Part shown: positions 1-10,314 of the stretch, one piece after another
Numbering within the stretch: position 1 is the first letter of the stretch
Layout: each line of letters begins with the position of its first letter
NCBI RefSeq assembly: GCF_014279755.1
Contig: NZ_CP047951.1
Span: 434,001-498,000 of the forward strand
Direction of reading: 5' to 3'
From: Synechococcus sp. PROS-U-1
GTDB lineage: Bacteria > Cyanobacteriota > Cyanobacteriia > PCC-6307 > Cyanobiaceae
Length of the DNA: 64,000 nt
Made by a program: the position numbers and the translations under genes
Notes under the pieces: generated by a model
Told to the model about the DNA's origin: nothing
The model's input: the letters and a program-made list of their open reading frames with translations, nothing else
Databases searched by the model: none

Positions 1-240
1 GGCACCTTTAAGGAGTCTACGGTAAATAATATCGTAATTTTTATTTTTGACACTCTGGCCTTTCGGATTCTGTTTGCCGTTGTAGGCATGGAAGACATCG
101 CCTTTGGAGGAAAGGGATCCTGGATGTAGCCAGACCTTGGCGTCATAGCCAAGGCTTAGGATGGCGTCCACGAATGGAGGAGCAAGTTCTTCGTGGACTG
201 CTCCCATTTGTATCAGGGCGATTCGTTTTTTTGTTGCCAT
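1..240 (-). CDS. Hypothetical protein, 3' end cut by window edge
   Basis: From the ATG at 240 the frame stays open for 80 codons to the left edge, so this is the N-terminal part of a longer gene. It begins MATKKRIALIQMG, a basic stretch followed by a hydrophobic strand, which could open a nucleotide-sugar-binding or Rossmann-like fold (for example a glycosyltransferase), but no signature motif is visible. Its base composition is more AT-rich than the rest of the window, and it lies on the far side of a tRNA-Ser gene. That fits an accessory or surface-polysaccharide island, by inference only. No family assigned. Confidence 0.55.
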   Translation of the reverse strand, partial: MATKKRIALIQMGAVHEELAPPFVDAILSLGYDAKVWLHPGSLSSKGDVFHAYNGKQNPKGQSVKNKNYDIIYRRLLKGA

Positions 241-757
241 AAAAAATAAGATTAATCCGCTCGTTTTTGTAATTCTAACACCTTGAAGTTGTGATCAAAT
301 CAAGATGATCTCGCTGGATTGCTTCTCTGGTAAGGGTTTGATGCTGTGGTGGATTGCGTGTCGGGAGGAAATAGTGAGGTCTTGTAAGGGGTGTGTGGCT
401 AAGAAAAGGAGTGATATTCACGTTTTGTTGATCATTCAATGGATTGAAGCTTTCGCTTGTGGGTATGGTTGCGATGCTTCGAAGGATTCATCTATCACAA
501 GGCGTCTGGGATTTTAGATCTTTCGAATCCATGATAATTCTCTCGATGTCGTTATTGTTTTCCCGCTGCCTGCGACACCTGTTGATGTTGATTGGTTGAT
601 TTCAAAACACATTCCAAAATGCTTGGCATTTTTGATCCCAGCTTCCTTTCCTGCGCCCGCCATGTGCTGTTTGGGCTATCAGCTGATCAAGCATTGATGT
701 GAACCTGGCTGATCACCAAGGTTCAGGGGTGAAAACCCTGACAGGACATGTTTTGAA
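241..757. other. AT-rich intergenic stretch without a convincing gene
   Basis: About 500 bases separate the truncated gene from tRNA-Ser. A 70-codon frame on the plus strand (305-517) has no recognisable motif and no good ribosome binding site, so I do not call it. The first 60 bases (241-300) are about 28 percent G+C, far below neighbouring genes. The divergent promoter of the truncated gene is probably here. Confidence 0.5.
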
Positions 758-846
758 CGGAGAGGGAGGGATTCGAACCCTCGACAGAAGTTGCCTCCTG
801 TAACTCCTTAGCAGGGAGCCGCTTTCAACCACTCAGCCACCTCTCC
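758..846 (-). tRNA. tRNA-Ser (anticodon GCU)
   Basis: The reverse complement folds as a class II tRNA: acceptor GGAGAGG pairs with CCTCTCC, with discriminator G. The anticodon loop contains GCT, a long variable arm follows as expected for serine, and the T-loop reads GGTTCGAATCC. CCA is not encoded. It borders the AT-rich left edge. Confidence 0.95.
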
Positions 847-883
847 AGCGGCGCTCCTAGAGTACCAAGTGGTGGGCAGATGG

Positions 884-2014
884 TCAGATTTCCACCCGAG
901 GCAAGCGTCGTTTGAAACCACAGAGGATCTCCCAGGGGATTGAACCGCAGCAGTTGCTCCAGTCCTGAGGGCTTATTTCGAGATCCCCGTCACGTCCCAG
1001 CAGAGTGACGATGTTTCCTTCTTCAAGTTCGGGGGCGTTGGTGGCATCCAGCACGAGCTGATCCATGGTGATCGCTCCCACTTGTGGGAGCGGTCGATTT
1101 CGATGGAGGGCATGGATCTGTCCGCTGAGGGACCGCAAAACACCATCGGCATAGCCCAGTCCCACCACTGCTAGGCGGGATGGTCGTTTTGTGATGAAGC
1201 GATGGCCATAGCTGACGCCTGTCCCGGCAGGGACAGTGCGGATGAGGCTGACACGGGCGCGTACGGCCAGGGCGGGTTGCAGTGGAATGACGTTGCTCAG
1301 ATGGCTTGCGGGAGCATGGCCGTACAAGGCAAGGCCAACGCGCACGAGGTCGTGGTGCAGCTCACGATTGAGCAAGGTTCCCGCGGAATTGGCCAGATGG
1401 CGGGTGATGCTGTCGCCCGCTTGTGGCACGGCCGACAGCATGCTGACGAAGCGATCCTGCTGGAGGCTTGTCAGGGCATCGTCCGGTTCGTCTGCACAGG
1501 CCAGATGGCTGTAGATGCCCGCCAGATTGAGGTGTTTCAGCCTCTGCATGCCCGTCGCGGTCTGATGGCTGTCGCTGAGGGAGCAGCCCAGCCGTGCCAT
1601 GCCGGTGTCGATCTTCAGCTGCACGTCGAAACGTCGACCACTGTCGGCTGCGACCGCATTACAGAGCTGAGCATCTTTCAGACTGCTCAGGGTGGGCATT
1701 AACCGCCAGTGCAGGCAGGTGCGTAGGTCGTCCGGTTCGTTCAGGTTGCTCAACAGCAGTACCGGCGCCTCCAGACCGGCCCGTCGGAGTTCAAGACCTT
1801 CCTGCAGCGTCGCCACACCAAGGCTGGACGCTCCCCCTTGAAGCGCTGCACGCGCAACGGTTTCAGCGCCATGGCCATAGCCATCGGCCTTCACCACCGC
1901 CATCAGTAGGGTGCGAGGGCCGAGGTGCTGGCAAAGAGCCCTGGCGTTGGCCCGAATCGCTGCTGGTGAGACTTCCACCCAGGCACGCTGACGTGGATTC
2001 AGCTCCGGAATCAC
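884..2014 (-). CDS. alr: Alanine racemase
   Basis: A PLP enzyme that interconverts L- and D-alanine in the cytoplasm and supplies D-Ala for peptidoglycan. The 376-residue length fits the family. The PLP lysine lies in VVKADGYGHG (Lys42), and the second catalytic base is the tyrosine of GVSYGHRF in the C-terminal beta domain. The best start is a GTG at 2014 (MIPELNPRQR). It is divergent from the HNH nuclease gene, with about 70 bases between them for both promoters. It stands alone between tRNA-Ser and the nuclease. Confidence 0.95.
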   Translation of the reverse strand: MIPELNPRQRAWVEVSPAAIRANARALCQHLGPRTLLMAVVKADGYGHGAETVARAALQGGASSLGVATLQEGLELRRAGLEAPVLLLSNLNEPDDLRTCLHWRLMPTLSSLKDAQLCNAVAADSGRRFDVQLKIDTGMARLGCSLSDSHQTATGMQRLKHLNLAGIYSHLACADEPDDALTSLQQDRFVSMLSAVPQAGDSITRHLANSAGTLLNRELHHDLVRVGLALYGHAPASHLSNVIPLQPALAVRARVSLIRTVPAGTGVSYGHRFITKRPSRLAVVGLGYADGVLRSLSGQIHALHRNRPLPQVGAITMDQLVLDATNAPELEEGNIVTLLGRDGDLEISPQDWSNCCGSIPWEILCGFKRRLPRVEI

Positions 2015-2083
2015 AGGCAGTGCTCGGCGCTACCGAGACGGCTTCACATCGCCGATAGCATGAAGCTTATTGAGTGAGCTGGC

Positions 2084-2584
2084 ATGGGCCAGGTTCTCGT
2101 TCTCAATGCGTCCTACGAGCCGCTCAATATCACCACCTGGAGACGGGCGGTGGTGATGATGCTGAAGGGCAAGGCCGAGAGCCTGGAACACGACCCCTGT
2201 CGGCAACTGCGTCAGGGCACCAACCTGCCGACGGTGATTCGCCTGCGGCAGTACGTCCGCGTTCCCTTCCGTCAGCTGCCCCTGACGCGTCGCAACCTCT
2301 TCCAGCGGGACAACCACACCTGCCAGTACTGCGGCAGTCGTGAAAATCAGTTGTCAATCGACCATGTGATGCCCCGCAGTCGGGGAGGTGGTGACACTTG
2401 GGAGAACGTGACCACGGCCTGCCTCAGCTGCAATGTGCGCAAGGGCAATCGAACTCCGAGGGAAGCCTCCATGCCTCTGCGTCATGTCCCGCGTCGGCCA
2501 GCCAGCAGCCTCAGTTTTGAGGCCCGGCGCCAGATCCATTCCGGCCATCATCAGGAATGGGCGAAATACGTCATCGGTGCTTGA
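2084..2584 (+). CDS. HNH endonuclease family protein
   Basis: 166 residues. The C-terminal half is an HNH module: a zinc pair CQYC (80-83), the catalytic histidine in IDHVMPRSRGG (His94), the Asn in TWENV, and a second zinc pair CLSC (113-116). The N-terminal half (LVLNASYEPLN) is typical of the stand-alone cyanobacterial and actinobacterial HNH proteins of unknown role. No intein, restriction methylase or phage gene is adjacent, so this is probably a resident housekeeping nuclease rather than a mobile one. Substrate unknown. It converges with prfA. Confidence 0.85.
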   Translation: MGQVLVLNASYEPLNITTWRRAVVMMLKGKAESLEHDPCRQLRQGTNLPTVIRLRQYVRVPFRQLPLTRRNLFQRDNHTCQYCGSRENQLSIDHVMPRSRGGGDTWENVTTACLSCNVRKGNRTPREASMPLRHVPRRPASSLSFEARRQIHSGHHQEWAKYVIGA

Positions 2585-2587
2585 GGC

Positions 2588-3685
2588 TCAATCGTCGGTC
2601 TGGTTGGTCAGCGCTTCGAGCTTCTGGCGTTGCTCTTCGGCGATGCAGGCACCGATTAGGTCGTCCAATTGGCCCTCCAGCACAGGTTCAAGGGTGAAGT
2701 TGCGCCCCAGCCGGTGATCGGTGGTTCGGTTGTCTTTGTAGTTGTAGGTGCGAATTTTTTCGGAGCGGTCTCCACTGCCGACCTGGGCGCGTCGGTTGCT
2801 GCTTTCCCGTTCCGCGGCAGCAGCTTGTTCCCGCTCCAACAATTTGGCGCGCAAGATCTCTAAGGCCCGTTCCCGGTTTTGCAGCTGTGAGCGTTCCTGG
2901 GTGCAGAACACGCGGATGCCCGTCGGTTTGTGGAGGAGGTCTACGGCGGTTTCCACCTTGTTGACGTTTTGGCCCCCAGCACCCCCCGAGCGGGCGGTGC
3001 TGATCTCGAGATCCTTCGGATCGAGCTGAACTTCCACTGCATCGGCTTCAGGCATCACCGCCACAGTGGCGGTGGAGGTGTGGACTCTCCCTTGGGATTC
3101 CGTGGCCGGGACGCGTTGCACCCGATGGACCCCCGCTTCAAATTTCAGTTGGCTGTAGACGCTGTCGCCGCGCACCGAAAGAATTAGCTCGCGAAACCCT
3201 CCCAGGTCGGCCTCTGTGCAGCTGATCGGTTGCACCGCCCAGCCCACTTTCTGGCTGTAACGCTCGTACATCCTTGCCAGATCACCGGCCCACAGACAGG
3301 CCTCGTCACCTCCTGCACCGGCGCGAATCTCAAGCATCACACTGCGCTCATCGCGGGGATCCCGCGGTAGTAGAGCCAGGGTGAGGCGCTCGGTCAGCGT
3401 TGCGTGCTGTTCCTGGAGACTGAGCAACTCATCCTGCGCGAGCTCCTCCATTGCGGTATCACCGCGGCTGTCCTTGAGCAGCTGACGTGCGGAATCACGC
3501 TCGGTTTCGAGCTTTTTCAATTCCTCGAAATCGAGCACAAGTGGCTCAAGCCTGGATCGCTCCCGCGCGATCGATTCAAGCCGCTTTGGATCTGCGGCCA
3601 CATCAGGATCAGCCAGCTGCCGCTCGAGGTTGCGGAAGCTGGCTGTGGCTGTTTCCAGCCGAGTAAACAACGTCGAGGCGTCCAT
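2588..3685 (-). CDS. prfA: Peptide chain release factor 1
   Basis: Class I release factor for UAA and UAG. The GGQ motif that triggers peptidyl-tRNA hydrolysis is at residues 237-239 ([10 protein letters not shown]), and the RF1-type codon-recognition tripeptide PAT is at 193-195 (PxT rather than the SPF of RF2). The 365-residue length is normal. It is the last gene of the ribosomal superoperon, 15 bases after rpmE on the same strand, so it is likely co-transcribed with the ribosomal proteins. Confidence 0.97.
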   Translation of the reverse strand: MDASTLFTRLETATASFRNLERQLADPDVAADPKRLESIARERSRLEPLVLDFEELKKLETERDSARQLLKDSRGDTAMEELAQDELLSLQEQHATLTERLTLALLPRDPRDERSVMLEIRAGAGGDEACLWAGDLARMYERYSQKVGWAVQPISCTEADLGGFRELILSVRGDSVYSQLKFEAGVHRVQRVPATESQGRVHTSTATVAVMPEADAVEVQLDPKDLEISTARSGGAGGQNVNKVETAVDLLHKPTGIRVFCTQERSQLQNRERALEILRAKLLEREQAAAAERESSNRRAQVGSGDRSEKIRTYNYKDNRTTDHRLGRNFTLEPVLEGQLDDLIGACIAEEQRQKLEALTNQTDD

Positions 3686-3700
3686 GCCCCGGTCTCACCC

Positions 3701-3952
3701 TTAGGCCTTGGACTCGGCCTTGGCTTGGTCGGCACCTTTTTTCTTGGTGCCCATGCCGTACTTCTTCATGAAGCGGTCCACGCGCCCCTCGGTGTCGAGG
3801 ATCTTCTGGGTGCCGGTGAAGAAGGGGTGGTTGCCGCTCCAGACGTCGACGTGAATCTCCGGCTGGGTGGCACCAGTGGTCATCACCACTTCGCCGTTGC
3901 AGATCACCTTGGCGTCGGGATACCAGGTGGGATGAATGTCGGGCTTTGGCAT
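3701..3952 (-). CDS. rpmE: 50S ribosomal protein L31
   Basis: 83 residues starting MPKPDIHPTWYP. The open frame continues upstream to 4030, but that would overlap rpsI and the conserved L31 N-terminus begins at this ATG. The central block (WSGNHPFFTG) is the L31 signature. Zinc-ligand cysteines are largely missing (only VICNG), so this is the C-minus (zinc-independent) type. The C-terminus is Lys/Ala-rich. It lies between rpsI and prfA in the operon. Confidence 0.95.
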   Translation of the reverse strand: MPKPDIHPTWYPDAKVICNGEVVMTTGATQPEIHVDVWSGNHPFFTGTQKILDTEGRVDRFMKKYGMGTKKKGADQAKAESKA

Positions 3953-3962
3953 GAGTAAAAAA

Positions 3963-4364
3963 TCAGCGCTTGGAGAACTGAGGAGCCTTACGGGCTTTCT
4001 TGAGACCGTACTTGCGACGTTCCTTGGCACGGGGGTCGCGGCTCAGGTGGCCTTCTGTCTTGAGCGGCTTGCGGTTGTCGGCGGACAGCTCACAAAGGGC
4101 ACGGGCAGCACCCTGCTTGATGGCGCCTGACTGACCGGTCAGTCCACCGCCGTGAACATTCACCAGAATGTCGTATTCGCTAGTGAGGCCAAGGGTCTCC
4201 AGGGGAGCTTTGACCGCTGCGATGTACGAGGGGTTGTAGTTCAGATAGTTGTCACCGGGACGACCATTGATCGTGATCGTTCCATTGCCGGGAACAAGGC
4301 GTACACGGGCGACTGAGGTCTTACGACGACCGGTGCCCCAGTAAACGACGGAGTTGCTGCTCAT
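3963..4364 (-). CDS. rpsI: 30S ribosomal protein S9
   Basis: 133 residues ending in the basic tail [12 protein letters not shown] that reaches into the decoding centre near P-site tRNA. The N-terminal [16 protein letters not shown] motif is diagnostic. Its ATG overlaps the stop of rplM by four bases (ATGA), the usual coupling of L13 and S9. Confidence 0.97.
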   Translation of the reverse strand: MSSNSVVYWGTGRRKTSVARVRLVPGNGTITINGRPGDNYLNYNPSYIAAVKAPLETLGLTSEYDILVNVHGGGLTGQSGAIKQGAARALCELSADNRKPLKTEGHLSRDPRAKERRKYGLKKARKAPQFSKR

Positions 4365-4813
4365 TTGGCGGATGCGGAGGGGTTGAGCTGAAGAGCCTGG
4401 GGCTTCTGAGCGGCATGGGGATGCTCGGTGCCCTTGTAGACCTTGAGCTTGCGGAACATCTGGCGGCCCAGGGCGTTGTGGGGAAGCATGCCTTTGATGG
4501 CCTTCTCCACGATCCGCTCCGGAATGCGTTCCTGGAGAGCCTCGAAGGTTTCCACCTTCATGCCTCCGGGACGACCGGAGTGACGGCGGTACAGCTTCTG
4601 CTGGGGCTTACGGCCGCTGACCTTGATTTTCTCGGCGTTCACAACGACGACAAAATCACCGGTGTCCAGATGGGGGGTGAAGCTGGGGTTGTTCTTGCCG
4701 CGAAGCACGGCGGCCACTTCAGTGGCCAGACGGCCAAGGGTTTGATTCTCAGCGTCCACCACGTACCACTGGCGGTCGATCGAATCAATCGGGGGAAGAG
4801 AGGTCTTGTTCAT
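4361..4813 (-). CDS. rplM: 50S ribosomal protein L13
   Basis: 150 residues from the ATG at 4813 ([21 protein letters not shown]). The frame extends upstream to 4867, but the extra 18 residues are not L13-like. The [19 protein letters not shown] segment is the family signature. The upstream gap to truA (about 155 bases) could hold an L13 promoter, but I do not resolve one. Confidence 0.96.
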   Translation of the reverse strand: MNKTSLPPIDSIDRQWYVVDAENQTLGRLATEVAAVLRGKNNPSFTPHLDTGDFVVVVNAEKIKVSGRKPQQKLYRRHSGRPGGMKVETFEALQERIPERIVEKAIKGMLPHNALGRQMFRKLKVYKGTEHPHAAQKPQALQLNPSASAK

Positions 4814-4970
4814 CGCGCCGGCATGCCGGTTCGGGTATGTCCCGCCTGATGCAGCGGAACTGGGCAAAGGGGGTCGGTCCAGAGCTGGACCTGACGGGGC
4901 TCAAGGATCGAGCTTACTCTTCGGCCCTCCAGCTCCTTCGAGTTGGGCAGCATTCCAAGTAGAGGCCCGT

Positions 4971-5852
4971 TTATCCCGGCGTTGAGGGTGGATCCGGAGG
5001 CGGATCACTCTCAGCCAGAAAAAACCACGGCTGACAATCGTACCAGCCGGCTTTGGTGAAGATGGGCTCCGCATAGCCAGCCCGAAGCAGGCAGAGGCCT
5101 GTTGCTGGCGCCGACTCCTTCACCTCATGGCGTCGTCGTTCCCGCCAACGATCCTCAAAGGCGGCAACACTGAGACGGTGTTCGCCGACCGCCACCAGCT
5201 GGGCCATCAACAGGCGAACCATGCCGTACAGAAAACCACTGGCCTGAATTTCCACCCGCAGCAGATCGCCCTGGCGTTCCACGAGCACCTCCTGCACGGT
5301 GGTTCGCGCATGGGCGCGACGGCTGCCTGCCTTCATGAAGGCGCTGAAATCGTGCAGGCCAAGCATGGTGTTCAAAGCGTCCCGCATGCGGGACGCGTCC
5401 AGCCTGTGTTGGTAGCGGTGCCAGCTCCAGGGGCTCAGAAACAAATTCGGACGGCGGCCGTTATGAATCGTGTACCGGTAACGCCGGTAGGTGGCCGAGT
5501 AACAGGCATGCCAATCCAGGGGACGGGCGACGGATTCACGCACACGAATCGTGCTCGGGAGGCGTCCGTTCAAGGCAGGGGCCCATTTGCGAGCGGGAAT
5601 CGGTCCACTGCAGTCGAAGTGCACCACCTGACCAGCCGCATGCACTCCGGCATCGGTGCGCCCGGCGGCAAAGGTTTGCACCGGCCGATGCGGATCGAGC
5701 TGGGCGATGGCGTCCTCCAGCACGGCCTGAACACTGCGACCGTTGCGTTGACGCTGCCAACCACAAAACGAAGAACCCTCGTACTGAAGGCTGAGCGCAA
5801 TCCGCTGGAGGAATGCTTTCTCAGGACCTGCAGACGAGGGTTCGGTGTTCAA
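4971..5852 (-). CDS. truA: tRNA pseudouridine(38-40) synthase
   Basis: Modifies U38-U40 in the tRNA anticodon arm. The catalytic aspartate is in [10 protein letters not shown] (Asp67). The N-terminal [12 protein letters not shown] and the central RRYRYTI and HDFSAF blocks match TruA. At 293 residues it is slightly longer than usual because of a C-terminal extension ending in a proline-rich stretch ([11 protein letters not shown]). It sits between rplQ and rplM, the common cyanobacterial order. Confidence 0.95.
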   Translation of the reverse strand: MNTEPSSAGPEKAFLQRIALSLQYEGSSFCGWQRQRNGRSVQAVLEDAIAQLDPHRPVQTFAAGRTDAGVHAAGQVVHFDCSGPIPARKWAPALNGRLPSTIRVRESVARPLDWHACYSATYRRYRYTIHNGRRPNLFLSPWSWHRYQHRLDASRMRDALNTMLGLHDFSAFMKAGSRRAHARTTVQEVLVERQGDLLRVEIQASGFLYGMVRLLMAQLVAVGEHRLSVAAFEDRWRERRRHEVKESAPATGLCLLRAGYAEPIFTKAGWYDCQPWFFLAESDPPPDPPSTPG

Positions 5853-5877
5853 ACGTCAGGTTTGACGTGAGGTGTGA

Positions 5878-6228
5878 TCAGACCAGTTCAATGATGGCCA
5901 TCTCGGCGTTGTCGCCACGACGGGGAACGGTGCGGGTGATGCGGGTGTAGCCGCCTTTGCGATCGCTGTAGCGGTTGGGGGCCTTGTCGAACAAGGCATG
6001 CACCAGTTGCTTGTCGTAGATGTAGCCCATCGCCCGGCGACGGGAGGCGAGGCTGCCGTCCTTGGCCAGGGTGATCATGCGCTCGGCTTCGTCGCGAAGC
6101 GCTTTGGCCCGTGCCTTGGTGGTGGTGACCCGACCTTCGCGAATCAGCTGGGTGGTCAGGGCGCGCAGCATTGCCTTGCGCTGGTCAGCTGGACGTCCCA
6201 GCTGAGGAACTCGGCATTGATGACGCAT
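5878..6228 (-). CDS. rplQ: 50S ribosomal protein L17
   Basis: 116 residues, [27 protein letters not shown]. The N-terminal block and the C-terminal GGYTRI...[13 protein letters not shown] are the L17 signatures. It follows rpoA by about 50 bases, as in the bacterial alpha operon. Confidence 0.97.
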
Positions 6229-6277
6229 GGTTCTGTCGGTGACGAAGACGAAAAAGGACGTTCAGGCCGTTCTGCGG

Positions 6278-7216
6278 TTAGGCAGAGGTGCGGCTCTGGG
6301 GGATGGAAATGCCGATGCGCTCGAGGGCTTCGATCACTTCATCAGCGGATTTGGAACCGAAGTTCTTGATCTCGAGTAGATCCTCATAGCTGAAGCCCAT
6401 CAGGTCAGACACGGAGTTCACCTGGGCACGCTTCAGGCAGTTGTAGGCCCGAACCGAAAGGTTCAATTCCTCGAGAGGAATCTGTGCTTCCGCCGAGGGC
6501 TCCGGCTCAGCAGGGACTTCCTCAACAAGAGTGACCGTGGCCAGCGGCTGGAACAGCTCGATCAGTTGATTGGCCGATTGAGCCAGGGCGTCGTCAGGGG
6601 TAATGGAGCCGTCGGTGATGATCTCCATCCGCAGGCGCTCCCGTGCCGAGCCCCCTTCGGCAACGGCGGTTTCATCGATGGTGAAGTTGACCCGGGTAAC
6701 GGGCATGAACACCGCATCGATCTGGAGCAGATCAATCGCACTGGTTTCTTCGTTGTAACGATCCACCGGGCGATAGCCGACGCCGCGTTCCACATGAACT
6801 TCCAGCTCAAGGCTGTGTCCATCGGCCACAGTCGCGATCGGACGATCGGTGTCGACCACCTGGACCTGGGAGGAAAACTGAAGGTCGCCGGCCTTGACTT
6901 CGGCAGGACCAGCCACAACGAGGCGGCCGATCTCGAGCTCGCCAGAGCGGCTGTTGACAGTGAGCTCTTTGCAGTTCAACAGGATGTCGAGCACGTCCTC
7001 ACGAACACCAGGCACCGTGGCGTATTCGTGATTGACTCCTGCAATACGAATCGCAGTCACGGCACTGCCTTCGAGCCCCCCCATCAGCACGCGACGCAGC
7101 GCGTTGCCCAAGGTCGTGGCCTGGCCACGTTCAAGCGGACCAATCAGGAACACACCCGATTGGGCGCGATCCTCGGATACCTGATGCTCAATGCGATCAA
7201 TCTGGTACTGCAGCAC
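6278..7216 (-). CDS. rpoA: RNA polymerase alpha subunit
   Basis: 312 residues from the GTG at 7216 (read as [12 protein letters not shown]). The open frame extends to 7294, but the extra 26 residues would overlap rpsK and do not look like alpha. The N-terminal dimerisation domain carries [20 protein letters not shown]. The C-terminal domain ([15 protein letters not shown], then [13 protein letters not shown]) binds promoter UP elements and activators. It lies between rpsK and rplQ as expected. Confidence 0.96.
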   Translation of the reverse strand: MLQYQIDRIEHQVSEDRAQSGVFLIGPLERGQATTLGNALRRVLMGGLEGSAVTAIRIAGVNHEYATVPGVREDVLDILLNCKELTVNSRSGELEIGRLVVAGPAEVKAGDLQFSSQVQVVDTDRPIATVADGHSLELEVHVERGVGYRPVDRYNEETSAIDLLQIDAVFMPVTRVNFTIDETAVAEGGSARERLRMEIITDGSITPDDALAQSANQLIELFQPLATVTLVEEVPAEPEPSAEAQIPLEELNLSVRAYNCLKRAQVNSVSDLMGFSYEDLLEIKNFGSKSADEVIEALERIGISIPQSRTSA

Positions 7217-7263
7217 TGTCTGAATCGGGGTAAGTGGAGAAACCGGACGGAAATCAGGTCGGT

Positions 7264-7656
7264 TCAGACGCGGCGGCGCTTGGGCCGCCGGCAACCGTTA
7301 TGAGGCAGGGGGGTGACGTCACGGATGAGCGTGATTTCGAGACCAGCAACCTGGAGAGCGCGGATGGCGGTCTCGCGTCCTGATCCAGGACCTCTCACCA
7401 GAACTTCGATTTGGCGCATCCCTTGATCAAGGGCACGACGGGCCGCTGCTTCGGCAGCCGTTTGAGCAGCGAAAGGGGTTCCTTTGCGGGCACCTTTGAA
7501 GCCACTCGCACCTGCGGACGACCAGGAAATCACTTCACCGGCAGTGTCGGTGATCGAAACGATGGTGTTGTTAAAGGTGCTCTGGATATGAGCAACACCG
7601 TTGGGGACGTTGCGCTTGGCCTTCTTGGGCCCGGATTTTTTGACGGTTTTTGCCAT
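7264..7656 (-). CDS. rpsK: 30S ribosomal protein S11
   Basis: 130 residues. [18 protein letters not shown] and the C-terminal [18 protein letters not shown] are diagnostic. S11 contacts the 16S platform near the mRNA exit. It lies between rpsM and rpoA in the alpha-operon part. Confidence 0.97.
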   Translation of the reverse strand: MAKTVKKSGPKKAKRNVPNGVAHIQSTFNNTIVSITDTAGEVISWSSAGASGFKGARKGTPFAAQTAAEAAARRALDQGMRQIEVLVRGPGSGRETAIRALQVAGLEITLIRDVTPLPHNGCRRPKRRRV

Positions 7657-7691
7657 GGCCGAATGCAGTCAGGGTTAAGGACGTTGAGGGC

Positions 7692-8057
7692 TTACTTCTT
7701 CTTGCCGGCCACAGTTTTCCGCGCGCCGCGGCGGGTCCGAGCGTTGGTGCGGGTGCGCTGTCCACGAACGGGAAGGCTCATGCGATGGCGACGGCCACGA
7801 AGACAACCAATGTCCTGCAGGCGCTTCAAGGCCATTCCTTCCTGCCGGCGCAGGTCACCTTCAATGGTGTATTCCTCCATGGCATTCCGGAGCTTCTGAA
7901 GATCTCCGTCCTCGAGATCTTTGACCCGGATGTCAGGGCTCACACCGGCTTTGGCCAGAATGGCCTGCGAGCGGGTGAGACCAACTCCGTAGATATAGGT
8001 GAGGGACACTTCAACCCGCTTGTCGCGGGGAATGTCAACGCCGGCGATCCGTGCCAC
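7692..8057 (-). CDS. rpsM: 30S ribosomal protein S13
   Basis: 121 residues, starting [26 protein letters not shown], with the basic C-terminal tail [15 protein letters not shown] that touches P-site tRNA. It follows rpmJ and precedes rpsK. Confidence 0.97.
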   Translation of the reverse strand: MARIAGVDIPRDKRVEVSLTYIYGVGLTRSQAILAKAGVSPDIRVKDLEDGDLQKLRNAMEEYTIEGDLRRQEGMALKRLQDIGCLRGRRHRMSLPVRGQRTRTNARTRRGARKTVAGKKK

Positions 8058-8126
8058 GGTTGTTCAATTGAAAAGGACAGATGCCTCCGAGGTCCTGGAG
8101 GCGAGGATGTGAAGAACAGCTGGGGA

Positions 8127-8240
8127 TCAGCCCTGGCGCTGTTTGTGCTTGGGGTTGGCGCAAATGACCATGACCTTGCCGTGGCGACGGATCACCCGGC
8201 ACTTGTCACACATTTTCTTGACTGAGCTGCGCACCTTCAT
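8127..8240 (-). CDS. rpmJ: 50S ribosomal protein L36
   Basis: A 37-codon gene, easy to miss. It reads [20 protein letters not shown] and continues to [11 protein letters not shown]. The zinc ligands CxxC (Cys11, Cys14), Cys27 and His32 are intact, so it is the zinc-binding C-plus form. It lies between adk and rpsM, where L36 is expected. infA, often found here, is absent. Confidence 0.96.
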   Translation of the reverse strand: MKVRSSVKKMCDKCRVIRRHGKVMVICANPKHKQRQG

Positions 8241-8286
8241 GAGGCGTGGCTCTCCAAATTTCCAAACGGCAACGTTACCATGCCGG

Positions 8287-8838
8287 TCAATCGAGCACTG
8301 ACTCGATCCGCTTGGTGATCTCTTCCACGGAGCCTTGGGCAGGAAAGGAAACCAGCAGTTCCTTGTCGCTGTAGAAGCGAATCAGAGGGGCTGTCTTCTC
8401 CCGGTACACCTCCAGTCGATTGCGGATCACAGCTTCGTTGTCATCGGCGCGACCACGCGACAACAGCCGTTCAATCAAAACAGCGTCATCCAGTTCCAGC
8501 AGAACCACGGCCTGGATGGGTTGCTGGAGTTCGGTCAGAAGTGGTTCAAGGGCTTCAGCCTGGGGCACTGTGCGGGGAAATCCATCGAGAAGCCAGCCGT
8601 CTGATGTCAATGCCTTCATCTGGCTTTCCACGATGGCCAAAACGAGGGCGTCACTGACCAGCTCACCACGGTTCATCACCGCTTCAGCTTCTTTTCCGAG
8701 TTCGCTGCCGGCTGCGACTTCAGAGCGCAGTAGATCTCCTGTGGACAGGTGCTTCATGCTGTTGGCAGCGCAGAGCCGAGCGGCCTGGGTGCCTTTGCCA
8801 GCGCCTGGAGGACCAAGGAAAAGCAAACGATTTTTCAT
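8287..8838 (-). CDS. adk: Adenylate kinase, short form
   Basis: Balances ATP, ADP and AMP. The P-loop GPPGAGKGT is at residues 9-17, and the NMP-binding DGFPRT follows near the middle. At 183 residues it is the short type: the LID region is a brief loop ([12 protein letters not shown]) rather than the long, often zinc-binding LID. It sits just downstream of secY, the classic secY-adk pairing. Confidence 0.96.
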   Translation of the reverse strand: MKNRLLFLGPPGAGKGTQAARLCAANSMKHLSTGDLLRSEVAAGSELGKEAEAVMNRGELVSDALVLAIVESQMKALTSDGWLLDGFPRTVPQAEALEPLLTELQQPIQAVVLLELDDAVLIERLLSRGRADDNEAVIRNRLEVYREKTAPLIRFYSDKELLVSFPAQGSVEEITKRIESVLD

Positions 8839-8890
8839 GGTTGCGTAGTCGTGGGGTGGAGTGAACGGAAGGTGCGCTACTCAGCAGCGG

Positions 8891-10210
8891 TCACTGGCGA
8901 ACGAGTCCCTCGTAGCGCTGCGAAATCACATAGGTCTGCACCTGTTTGGCCGTGTCGATGGCCACACCAACAAGGATCAACAGCGAGGTGGCTCCAAGAC
9001 CTTGGAAGGTCTGCACATTGGTGGCGCGTTCGACGCCAGCTGGAATGATCGCGACGGCGCCGAGAAACAGACCACCCAGCAGGGTGAGACGGTTTTGGAC
9101 GCCCGAGAGATACGTTGCGGTGGCGCTGCCGGGCCGGACGCCGGGGATGGCAACACCACCCCTTTTCAGGTTGGTGGCAATGTCCGCGGGATTCACCGTG
9201 AGTGATGCATAGAAGTAGGAGAAACCCAGGATCAATCCAAAAAATGTGAGCGCATAGGGCCAGGGATTCGATGCTCCCGGATTCAGGGCGCTGGCAGCGC
9301 GGATCAACCACTCGCTCTTGGTCAGGTTGGCGATGGTGACGGGGAGGAAAATCAGGGCCGAGGCAAAAATGATTGGCATCACGCCGCCAGCATTCAGCTT
9401 GAGCGGCAGGTAGCTCTGACGGGTGGGGAGAACACCAGCGCCACCCACCTGGCGCTTGGCACTCACGATGGGGATCCGGCGCGCCCCTTCCTGCACGAAG
9501 ATGATTCCAACGATCGTGGCCAGGAACACAAGCACCAAAACAACGATGCCAAGCACGGTGTCGCGGTCACCGGTCTGAGCGGCTTCGATCGTCGCGCCAA
9601 GGGTGCGCGGCAGTGTCGCGACGATGTTCAGGAAAATCACCAAGGAGGCCCCTTGGCCGATGCCTCGCTCGGTGATGACTTCACTCAGCCACATCACCAC
9701 CATTGAGCCGGTGACCAGGGCGAGCGCTGTCTGCGCCACAAAGACCACTTCGCTCAGGCCCTCGACGGCGTACTGGCGCAGGATCATCGCGAAGACCACG
9801 CTCTGGACCAGACCCCAGCCCAGCGCCACATAGCGGGTGATCTGGGCGATCTTTCTTCGGCCCGCCTCGCCTTCATTCTTCTGCAGATCCTCCAACTGAG
9901 GCAAAGCTGCGGTTAGCAGTTGGAGGATGATCGAAGCATTGATGAATGGCAGGATCCCAAGGGCAAAGATGCCCAAGGTGGAAATGCCACCACCAGTGAA
10001 GATGTCCAGGAAGCCGATCAGTTGTCCGCCCTGATCGATGAACTGTTTGAACGCTTCTCGATCGATGCCCGGCATCGGGATGTAGATCCCAAGACGCACC
10101 AACAGCAGCAGCCCGAGCGTGGTGAGCACGCGACTACGTAGCCCAGGGTTGGTGATCAGCTGGCTGATCACTTCGGAGGCGTTGGGGTTGCGACCCCGAC
10201 TGACGAGCAT
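8891..10210 (-). CDS. secY: Preprotein translocase subunit SecY
   Basis: 439 residues with about ten hydrophobic membrane spans. It forms the protein-conducting channel of the cytoplasmic and thylakoid membranes. The N-terminal RVLTTLGLLLLVRLGIYIP and the C-terminal segment ending RYEGLVRQ fit the family. It lies between rplO and adk. About 100 bases separate it from rplO, a gap that holds no gene. Confidence 0.97.
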   Translation of the reverse strand: MLVSRGRNPNASEVISQLITNPGLRSRVLTTLGLLLLVRLGIYIPMPGIDREAFKQFIDQGGQLIGFLDIFTGGGISTLGIFALGILPFINASIILQLLTAALPQLEDLQKNEGEAGRRKIAQITRYVALGWGLVQSVVFAMILRQYAVEGLSEVVFVAQTALALVTGSMVVMWLSEVITERGIGQGASLVIFLNIVATLPRTLGATIEAAQTGDRDTVLGIVVLVLVFLATIVGIIFVQEGARRIPIVSAKRQVGGAGVLPTRQSYLPLKLNAGGVMPIIFASALIFLPVTIANLTKSEWLIRAASALNPGASNPWPYALTFFGLILGFSYFYASLTVNPADIATNLKRGGVAIPGVRPGSATATYLSGVQNRLTLLGGLFLGAVAIIPAGVERATNVQTFQGLGATSLLILVGVAIDTAKQVQTYVISQRYEGLVRQ

Positions 10211-10314
10211 GTCTGGAGGAAAGTGAAGTTGGGCGAAAAGCCAAGAAGCCGCCCGTGGATCGAAATCCAGCGGACGGCTCAGACCCTAGGGCTGACTTGG
10301 GGACGAGCCCCCGT

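Noticed and set aside
305-517. 70-codon plus-strand frame near the left edge
   Set aside because: No motif, no ribosome binding site, composition like the surrounding AT-rich spacer.
2084-2584. HNH nuclease as part of a mobile element or restriction system
   Set aside because: No methylase, intein, intron or terminal repeat beside it; flanks are core genes.
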